NCBI GenBank assembly: GCA_009778865.1
Contig: WRFJ01000020.1
Coordinates: 1 to 10,906 of the forward strand
DNA length: 10,906 bases
Origin: Chloroflexota bacterium
GTDB lineage: Bacteria; Chloroflexota; Dehalococcoidia; Dehalococcoidales; WRFJ01
Direction: 5' to 3'
The notes beneath the pieces were generated by a model. That model saw only the letters and a list, made by a program, of their open reading frames with translations, did no database searches and was not told where the DNA came from. Each line of letters starts with the position of its first letter. The first letter of the stretch is position 1. The translations under genes and the position numbers were made by a program. Shown piece by piece: positions 5,848-10,906 of this stretch.

Positions 5848-6915
5848 ATGTTAAGTCCGAGAACTGAGCTTATTTTACAGTCTATAGTTAGACAATATGT
5901 AACAAGAGCCGAACCTGTTTCCTCAGCACTTATTTTGGAAGATTGCAGTTTAGATGTTTGTTCGGCTACTATCCGTAATGAAGTAGCCAGACTTGAGCAA
6001 GAAGGCTACATATTGCGTCCGCACCATGCTGCTGGTTCAATACCGTCAGATATGGGGTATCGTTATTATGTTGAGCATTCCCAGTTTGCCGGACTTTCAC
6101 GTGAAGAATGTCTAACTATTAATCATCTATTCCACCAGGTAGAGCGCGAACTAGGCGAGTGGCTTAAGCTTTCGGCTTCTTTGATTGCTCGCAAGACTAA
6201 GAATGTGGCTTTAGTTTCTTCGCCTAAAAGCAGCGCTTATAAATTGCACCATGTAGAAATAGTATCCTTACAGGGCGATATGGCTTTAGTAGTAGTTATT
6301 TTGCGTGGCGCTAAAGTAAAGCAACAACTTATCAACTTCTCTTGTGTCTTAAGCAGTGAGGAACTTTCGCATATGTCTAACCGCTTATCTCATTTATTTG
6401 ATGGTAAAACTAAAGAAGCCATTAAATATATAGATGAAAACTTTAACGAAAACGAAAGTTTAGTGGTGGATACGGTTATCAAGATGATGCGCGCTGAAGA
6501 TGAAAAAAATAATGAAGATCCTTTCTTGGACGGCATGCAATTTATGCTTAAACAACCAGAGTTTTCTCGTACTGCTCATCTTACCGAAGATCTTATGGGT
6601 ATGGTGGAAGATAAAACCATTTCTAAAGCTATTGAGATTCCGGGAAGTCATGATGGTATTAAGATTACTATCGGTAACGAAAACCGTGAAAAAGCCGTAC
6701 AGAACTTCAGTATTATTACTTCTTCATACGGTGTAGAAGGCGAAGCTGCCGGTACTATCTCGGTTATCGGTCCTACGCGCATGGAATACAACAAGGCAGT
6801 ATCAACCATACGTTATCTTTCTTTAGTGATGAGTAAGTTGGTAAACGAACTTTATGGCTATAATAATAACGATCTGTCAGTTAATACCCAATACAGAAAG
6901 GAGGATATCACTTGA
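5848..6915 (+). CDS. hrcA: Heat-inducible transcription repressor HrcA
   Basis: The 355-residue product is the usual length for HrcA, the dimeric repressor that binds CIRCE and is kept active by chaperones, so that heat or unfolded protein derepresses the operon. The N-terminal 75 residues form the winged-helix DNA-binding domain (PVSSALILED ... CSATIRNEVARLEQEGYILRPHHAAGSIPSDMGYRYYVE). The C-terminal part carries the family signature IKITIGNEN, FSIITSSYGVEGEAAGTISVIGPTRMEYNKAVSTIRYL. In the wing the sequence is AAGSIPSDMGYR where most family members have SAGRIPTDKGYR. The ATG follows a weak ribosome binding site (AAGAAAG at 5833-5839). It is the first gene of the operon, under its own CIRCE site, and its stop codon overlaps the grpE start by four bases. 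Confidence 0.95.
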   Translation: MLSPRTELILQSIVRQYVTRAEPVSSALILEDCSLDVCSATIRNEVARLEQEGYILRPHHAAGSIPSDMGYRYYVEHSQFAGLSREECLTINHLFHQVERELGEWLKLSASLIARKTKNVALVSSPKSSAYKLHHVEIVSLQGDMALVVVILRGAKVKQQLINFSCVLSSEELSHMSNRLSHLFDGKTKEAIKYIDENFNENESLVVDTVIKMMRAEDEKNNEDPFLDGMQFMLKQPEFSRTAHLTEDLMGMVEDKTISKAIEIPGSHDGIKITIGNENREKAVQNFSIITSSYGVEGEAAGTISVIGPTRMEYNKAVSTIRYLSLVMSKLVNELYGYNNNDLSVNTQYRKEDIT

Positions 6916-7430
6916 CAGGTAAACACCAAAAAGATTTTCAAGAAATGCCGCCAGAAGAAAACTTGCCAGATTTTGAAAAACTAACAGAAGATATAGAGAA
7001 AATGCGTTTGGAGGCTGCCCAGAATTTAGAAGGTTGGCGTCGTGCTCAGGCTGATTTTGTAAACTATAAAAAACGTATAGATGCCGAACGTATTGATATA
7101 GCCGATTACTATAGATCAGAAGTTGTGAGCACTTTTTTACCGATAGCTGATGATTTAAAGCGAGCTTTAAATAATGTGCCGCTTGAAATTGCCACAGACC
7201 CGTGGTTTAAAGGCTTTAATATGTTGCAAAATAGTTTTGATAAGGCTTTAAGCCAAAATAAAACCGAAGTTTTCGGCAATATTGGTGATGAATTTGATCC
7301 CAATTTACATCAAGCAATGCTGGAAGAAAGCGGTCCGGCTGGAAAAATAATACAAGTTTTTGCTAAAGGTTACCGTATGGGGGAGCGTATTTTGCGCCAC
7401 GCTACGGTATCGGTAGGCAACAGTCAATAA
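6912..7430 (+). CDS. grpE: Nucleotide exchange factor GrpE
   Basis: The 172-residue product is the DnaK cochaperone that releases ADP from DnaK. Residues about 20-75 form the long N-terminal helix of the dimer (EKLTEDIEKMRLEAAQNLEGWRRAQADFVNYKKRIDAER). The C-terminal beta domain shows the signatures FDPNLHQAM and VFAKGYRMGERILRHATVSV. The start is TTG at 6912: it sits seven bases after a strong AAGGAGG (6898-6904) inside the end of hrcA and overlaps the hrcA TGA as TTGA, implying translational coupling. The length is somewhat short for the family because the acidic N-terminal extension is brief. No internal ATG fits as well with the ribosome binding site. Confidence 0.95.
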   Translation: MTGKHQKDFQEMPPEENLPDFEKLTEDIEKMRLEAAQNLEGWRRAQADFVNYKKRIDAERIDIADYYRSEVVSTFLPIADDLKRALNNVPLEIATDPWFKGFNMLQNSFDKALSQNKTEVFGNIGDEFDPNLHQAMLEESGPAGKIIQVFAKGYRMGERILRHATVSVGNSQ

Positions 7431-7458
7431 AGAAAATTAGAAAAATCATTAAAAACCA

Positions 7459-7477
7459 AAGCCTCAAAGTAAGGCTT
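7459..7477 (+). promoter_or_regulatory. Hairpin in the grpE-dnaK spacer
   Basis: AAGCCT (7459-7464) pairs perfectly with AGGCTT (7472-7477) around CAAAGTA. No T-tract follows (the next bases are ATTATTAGGGAGG), so it is not an intrinsic terminator. It lies seven bases before the dnaK ribosome binding site and could be a processing or stability element that sets dnaK level relative to grpE. Confidence 0.4.
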
Positions 7478-7500
7478 ATTATTAGGGAGGAACAATAAAA

Positions 7501-9390
7501 ATGGCTAAAGTATTAGGTATTGATTTAGGTACGACCAACTCGGCGATGGCTATTATTGAAGGTGGCGAACCGTCTGTATTGCCTAACGCCGAAGGCGCCC
7601 GCACTACGCCTTCGGTAGTCGCAGTAGCTAAAAACGGTGAACGCATGGTGGGCCAAGTGGCTCGTCGCCAGGCTATCACCAATGCTGCCAATACTATTTA
7701 CTCGGTAAAACGTCTTATAGGCCGTAAATTTGACGATTCTTCGGTACAAAAAGACATGTCTTTACTTTCGTATAAAATAGTTAAAGCCCCCAACGGCGAC
7801 GCTAAAGTGATTATGGGTAACAAAGAATATTCTCCTCAGGAAATTTCGGCCATGATTTTACAAAAACTTAAGGCCGATGCCGAGGCTTATTTGGGCGAAA
7901 CTATTACCGAAGCGGTTATCACAGTGCCGGCCTATTTTAACGATGCTCAGCGTCAGGCCACTAAAGACGCTGGTAAGATTGCTGGCTTAAATGTATTGCG
8001 CATAATCAACGAACCCACCGCTGCTTCGCTGGCTTACGGTCTTGATAAAAAGGGTGATGAAAAAATTGCTGTCTACGACTTAGGTGGCGGTACTTTTGAC
8101 GTATCTATTTTGGAAATAGGTGATGGTACTTTTCAGGTTAAAGCTACTAATGGGGACACCCATCTGGGCGGGGATGATTTTGATCAGATTATTATCGAGC
8201 ATTTGGTAAACGAATTTAAAAAAGAGCAGGGTATTGATCTGTCTGCCGATAAAATGGCATTGCAGCGTTTAAAAGAAGCTGCCGAAAAAGCTAAAATTGA
8301 GCTTTCAACTACTCAGTCTACCGAAATCAATCTGCCATTTATAACGGCCGATGCTTCGGGTCCTAAACATATGAATATCACTCTTACCCGTGCTAAACTT
8401 GAGCAACTGGTAATGCCGCTCGTTGAGCGCACTTTAGGCCCATCTAGAAATGCTCTAAAAGATGCCGGTCTTCAGACCTCCGATATTGACGAAGTGGTGC
8501 TGGTTGGTGGTCAGACTCGTATGCCTTTGGTGCAAGAGAAAGTTAAAGAATTTTTCGGTAAAGAGCCCCACAAAGGTGTAAACCCTGATGAGGTAGTGGC
8601 TGTAGGCGCAGCTATACAGGGTGGTGTGCTTAAAGGTGATGTTAATGATGTATTGCTTTTAGACGTTACTCCGCTGACATTGGGTATTGAAACTTTAGGC
8701 GGCGTGGTTACACCGCTTATTTCCAGAAACACTACTATTCCTACTGCTAAATCGCAGGTCTTTTCTACAGCCTCCGATAATCAGGGAAGCGTGGATATTC
8801 ATGTCTTACAAGGCGAGCGTCCCATGGCTAACGACAATCGTCTATTGGGTAACTTTATTTTAGATGGTATTATGCCGGCTCCGCGCGGTGTTCCGCAGAT
8901 TGAAGTGACTTTTGATATTGATGCTAACGGTATTTTAAGCGTCAAAGCTAAAGACAAAGGCACCGGCAAAGAACAAAAGATTACCATTACCGCTTCTTCA
9001 GGCTTATCTAAAGAGGAAGTAGATAAGATGCAAAAAGAAGCCGAATCTCATGCCGAAGAAGACAAAAAGAAACAAGAACTTATTATAGCTAAGAATAATG
9101 CCGATAATACTGTGTATACTGCTGAGAAACTGTTAAATGAGCATAAGGACAAAATTCCTGCTGAAATGGGGCAAGATATGGTATCCAAAAAAGATGCCTT
9201 AAAAGAGCTTTTAAACGGTTCTGATCTTATGGCCATTAAGCAGGGTACCGACGATCTTAACAGATCAATGCAGGCTGCCGGAGCGTCTATGAATGCTCAA
9301 GCTTCAACTAACGAACCAGATGTTAGCGAGCAGGAACCCAAGAAAAATGACGGTGATGATACTGTTGAGGGCGAGTACCGGGAAGTATAA
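7501..9390 (+). CDS. dnaK: Molecular chaperone DnaK (Hsp70)
   Basis: The 629-residue product is a full-length bacterial Hsp70, the ATP-driven chaperone that folds and holds unfolded chains in the cytoplasm and works with DnaJ and GrpE. The nucleotide-binding domain shows the phosphate-1 motif GIDLGTTNS (6-14), VITVPAYFNDAQRQATKDAG (from 139), NEPTAASLAYG, DLGGGTFD (193-200) and VVLVGGQTRMP. The interdomain linker DVLLLDVTP lies at 383-391. The substrate-binding domain (GGVVTPLISRNTTIP ... PRGVPQIEVTFDIDANGILSV) and the helical lid follow, and the tail ends with acidic residues and EGEYREV. The start is ATG ten bases after AGGGAGG (7484-7490). It is the third gene of the operon and is followed by a partial terminator-like hairpin. 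Codon use is like its neighbours. Confidence 0.98.
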   Translation: MAKVLGIDLGTTNSAMAIIEGGEPSVLPNAEGARTTPSVVAVAKNGERMVGQVARRQAITNAANTIYSVKRLIGRKFDDSSVQKDMSLLSYKIVKAPNGDAKVIMGNKEYSPQEISAMILQKLKADAEAYLGETITEAVITVPAYFNDAQRQATKDAGKIAGLNVLRIINEPTAASLAYGLDKKGDEKIAVYDLGGGTFDVSILEIGDGTFQVKATNGDTHLGGDDFDQIIIEHLVNEFKKEQGIDLSADKMALQRLKEAAEKAKIELSTTQSTEINLPFITADASGPKHMNITLTRAKLEQLVMPLVERTLGPSRNALKDAGLQTSDIDEVVLVGGQTRMPLVQEKVKEFFGKEPHKGVNPDEVVAVGAAIQGGVLKGDVNDVLLLDVTPLTLGIETLGGVVTPLISRNTTIPTAKSQVFSTASDNQGSVDIHVLQGERPMANDNRLLGNFILDGIMPAPRGVPQIEVTFDIDANGILSVKAKDKGTGKEQKITITASSGLSKEEVDKMQKEAESHAEEDKKKQELIIAKNNADNTVYTAEKLLNEHKDKIPAEMGQDMVSKKDALKELLNGSDLMAIKQGTDDLNRSMQAAGASMNAQASTNEPDVSEQEPKKNDGDDTVEGEYREV

Positions 9391-9419
9391 GCCCCGGATT
9401 ATCATCAAGGGCAGCCAAG

Positions 9420-9450
9420 GGAAGGGGAGACAGTTCTCTCCTTTCCTTTT
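9420..9450 (+). terminator. Attenuator-like hairpin between dnaK and dnaJ
   Basis: GGAAGGGGAGA (9420-9430) pairs with TCTCCTTTCC (9437-9446) with one bulged base and one G-U pair, around CAGTTC, and is followed by TTTT at 9447-9450. The short T-tract suggests a leaky terminator. It stands inside the operon, 30 bases past the dnaK stop and 33 bases before the dnaJ ATG, so it could lower dnaJ expression relative to dnaK. Confidence 0.6.
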
Positions 9451-9483
9451 AGCGATTTAGGTTATTAGAAAAAGGAAAATCAC

Positions 9484-10578
9484 ATGGCCCAGCAGAAAAG
9501 AGATTATTATGAGGTGCTAGGCATAAGCCGCAGCGCTACCGACGAAGATATCAAAAAAGCTTTCAGACAGAAAGCCATGCAGTATCATCCCGATCGCAAT
9601 AAAGAAGAAGACGCCAACGAAAAATTTAAAGAATGTGCCGAAGCTTATGAGGTGCTGTCTGATGCCAGTAAGCGTGCTGCCTATGATCGCTATGGTCATG
9701 CCAGCACCAATTTCGGTGCTGGTGGCTTTAATTATAATAACTATGCCAACTTTGATTTTGGTAATCTGGGCGATATTTTTGAGCAGTTTTTTGGCGGTGC
9801 CACCAGCACTTCTTCATCAAGCCGTAAAAATGCCGGTTTAAAGCACGGCCAGTCAATTACTATGAGTATAACGTTGGATTTTGAAGAGGCAGCTTTAGGT
9901 GCTGAAAAAGAAATAGAGATAAAACGTGATGAACATTGCAGTGAATGCGGCGGCAGCGGTGCCCGCAAGGGGACTTCTCCGCAAACATGTCCGACTTGTA
10001 GTGGTAGCGGTGAAGTATATCAGGTACAGCGCTCAATTTTTGGGCAGTTTAAAAATGCTGTACTTTGCAATGAATGCAACGGGCGAGGCAAAATAATTAA
10101 CGACAAATGTCCAGTATGTCGTGGTAACGGCGTTACCTATAATAAACGTAAGCTGGCAGTAAAAATTCCGGCTGGCGTATTCGACGGTTCACAGGTACGC
10201 TTGTCGGGAGAGGGTTATGCCGGTCCTAACGGTAGCCCCAGTGGGCATGCTTATCTTAACATCTCCGTGAAATCGCACAAGTTTTTTGAACGTGAAGGTG
10301 ATGATATTATCTACGAAATGCCTATAAACTTTGCTCAAGCTGCTTTAGGAGATGAAATAGAGGTGCCCACCCTGTATGGTAGCGAAAAGATAAAAGTACC
10401 GGCTGGTACTCCGTCAGGCAAAGAGTTTCGTTTAAAAGGCAAAGGAGTAGCGTCATTAAACGGTGGTAATAAAGGTGACCAATTGGTTTATGCCATCTTG
10501 CAAACGCCTAAAAAACTTTCAGATGAACAAAAAAATCTCTTAGAAAAGCTGGCTCACACTTTTAAAAATGAGAAATAA
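9484..10578 (+). CDS. dnaJ: Chaperone protein DnaJ (class A Hsp40)
   Basis: The 364-residue product is the DnaK cochaperone that delivers substrates and stimulates ATP hydrolysis. The J domain occupies residues 1-70, with the essential HPD at 35-37. The next stretch (about 71-130) is the linker, usually Gly/Phe-rich; here it is rich in Asn, Tyr and Phe, then Ser, though it keeps DIFEQFFGG. The zinc domain has all four CxxCxGxG motifs, with cysteines at 152/155, 169/172, 195/198 and 209/212. The C-terminal substrate-binding and dimer domains follow (VKIPAGVFDGSQVRLSGEGYAG, EMPINFAQAALGDEIEVPTLYG, FRLKGKGV). ATG at 9484 follows AAAGGA at 9471-9476 by seven bases. It is the last gene of the operon; its stop codon lies inside a palindromic terminator. 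Confidence 0.97.
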   Translation: MAQQKRDYYEVLGISRSATDEDIKKAFRQKAMQYHPDRNKEEDANEKFKECAEAYEVLSDASKRAAYDRYGHASTNFGAGGFNYNNYANFDFGNLGDIFEQFFGGATSTSSSSRKNAGLKHGQSITMSITLDFEEAALGAEKEIEIKRDEHCSECGGSGARKGTSPQTCPTCSGSGEVYQVQRSIFGQFKNAVLCNECNGRGKIINDKCPVCRGNGVTYNKRKLAVKIPAGVFDGSQVRLSGEGYAGPNGSPSGHAYLNISVKSHKFFEREGDDIIYEMPINFAQAALGDEIEVPTLYGSEKIKVPAGTPSGKEFRLKGKGVASLNGGNKGDQLVYAILQTPKKLSDEQKNLLEKLAHTFKNEK

Positions 10579-10610
10579 ATTAAGCTCCGTACGGAGCTTA
10601 ATTTATTTCT
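10571..10610. terminator. Perfect 40-bp palindrome: shared bidirectional terminator of dnaJ and the convergent gene
   Basis: Bases 10571-10590 are the exact reverse complement of 10591-10610, with a GC-containing core of AAGCTCCGT/ACGGAGCTT flanked by AAATAAATT and AATTTATTT arms. The stop codon of dnaJ (10576-10578) and that of the minus-strand gene (10605-10603) sit at mirror positions in the arms. As RNA it would make a long hairpin from either strand with a loop of only a few bases at the centre. The downstream arm ends in a T-rich stretch rather than a pure T-run. Confidence 0.85.
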
Positions 10611-10893
10611 TGCTGTCTTTAGGAGTACGCTGGTAACGTTTGCTGTTTATTTTAGATTGTGATTTTGCTTTGTTTTTCTTCATGGTGCGATACATATATA
10701 TAAAAGCGCTTGCCGTTATTAAAAGCCCCAAAACTACAAACAATATACCCATCCACGGATTACTGTTGCTTTCGGCTAAAACTTGCGCATAATATGTTTT
10801 TTTATTGCATTGGGTAAGTGGTATAGCGATTATTGAAATCAATAAAGCAATGGCTAAGATAACAGCAAATATTTTGGCGGCAATATTTTTCAC
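10603..10893 (-). CDS. Small two-helix membrane protein, function unknown
   Basis: The 96-residue product has a hydrophobic helix at about 5-26 and another at about 48-70, joined by a short polar loop (TQCNKKTYYAQVLAESNSNPW), and ends in a strongly basic tail rich in Lys, Ser and Arg. The basic tail suggests the C-terminus is in the cytoplasm and the loop outside. The first segment could also be an uncleaved signal anchor. The start is GTG at 10893, because TAA stands directly before it in frame; the ribosome binding site would be GGAA at the extreme edge of the window, so the start is not certain. I recognise no family. It is convergent with dnaJ and shares its terminator. Confidence 0.65.
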   Translation of the reverse strand: MKNIAAKIFAVILAIALLISIIAIPLTQCNKKTYYAQVLAESNSNPWMGILFVVLGLLITASAFIYMYRTMKKNKAKSQSKINSKRYQRTPKDSKK

Positions 10894-10906
10894 TTAAGAT
10901 TATTCC

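Noticed and set aside
7482..9236. Several minus-strand ORFs of 60-75 codons inside dnaK
   Set aside because: They are shadows of the dnaK codon pattern with no ribosome binding sites and no recognisable products.
1..10906. CRISPR array, tRNA, rRNA, insertion sequence or defence genes
   Set aside because: No spaced repeats, cloverleaf, rRNA motif, transposase or nuclease signature was seen on either strand.

Overview
The window is a moderately AT-rich bacterial chromosome segment. It runs from the 3' end of rho, through a very large secreted or surface-anchored beta-propeller/Fn3 protein, two short genes (a small membrane transporter-like protein and a metallo-beta-lactamase-fold protein), to a complete HrcA-controlled heat-shock operon, hrcA-grpE-dnaK-dnaJ. 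It ends in a small two-helix membrane protein read in the opposite direction. The order hrcA-grpE-dnaK-dnaJ with an upstream CIRCE operator, and a BNR/Asp-box surface protein with a C-terminal membrane anchor, recall Chloroflexota of the class Dehalococcoidia. That placement is inference from gene content and was not tested by phylogeny.

Layout: 1-360 rho 3' end; 361-809 a long gene-poor region with a 15-bp tandem repeat, a long AT-rich inverted repeat that may end rho, two tandem sigma70-type promoters, and a structured leader of roughly 200 nt that contains a possible 40-codon ORF; 810-4421 the 1203-residue surface protein, followed by a strong stem-loop; 4553-4978 a COG2426-like membrane protein; 4995-5028 a bidirectional terminator; 5045-5674 (minus) the MBL-fold protein; 5682-5827 divergent promoters and CIRCE; 5848-10578 the chaperone operon; 10571-10610 a perfect 40-bp palindrome shared by the ends of the two convergent genes; 10603-10893 (minus) a small membrane protein.

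How it works together: HrcA should bind CIRCE just downstream of its own promoter and repress the whole chaperone operon, giving autoregulated supply of DnaK with its cochaperones DnaJ and GrpE. Two intergenic hairpins (grpE-dnaK and dnaK-dnaJ) could set the relative output of the genes. The surface protein has the setup expected for a heavily expressed envelope protein: tandem promoters, a long leader, a signal peptide, a C-terminal anchor and a strong terminator. I see no mobile element, CRISPR array, tRNA, rRNA or defence system, and no convincing sign of a new multi-gene system. The points most worth a second look are the loss of several metal ligands in the MBL-fold protein, the structured leader with its small ORF, the leaderless or near-leaderless promoter arrangements, and the palindrome holding both stop codons.
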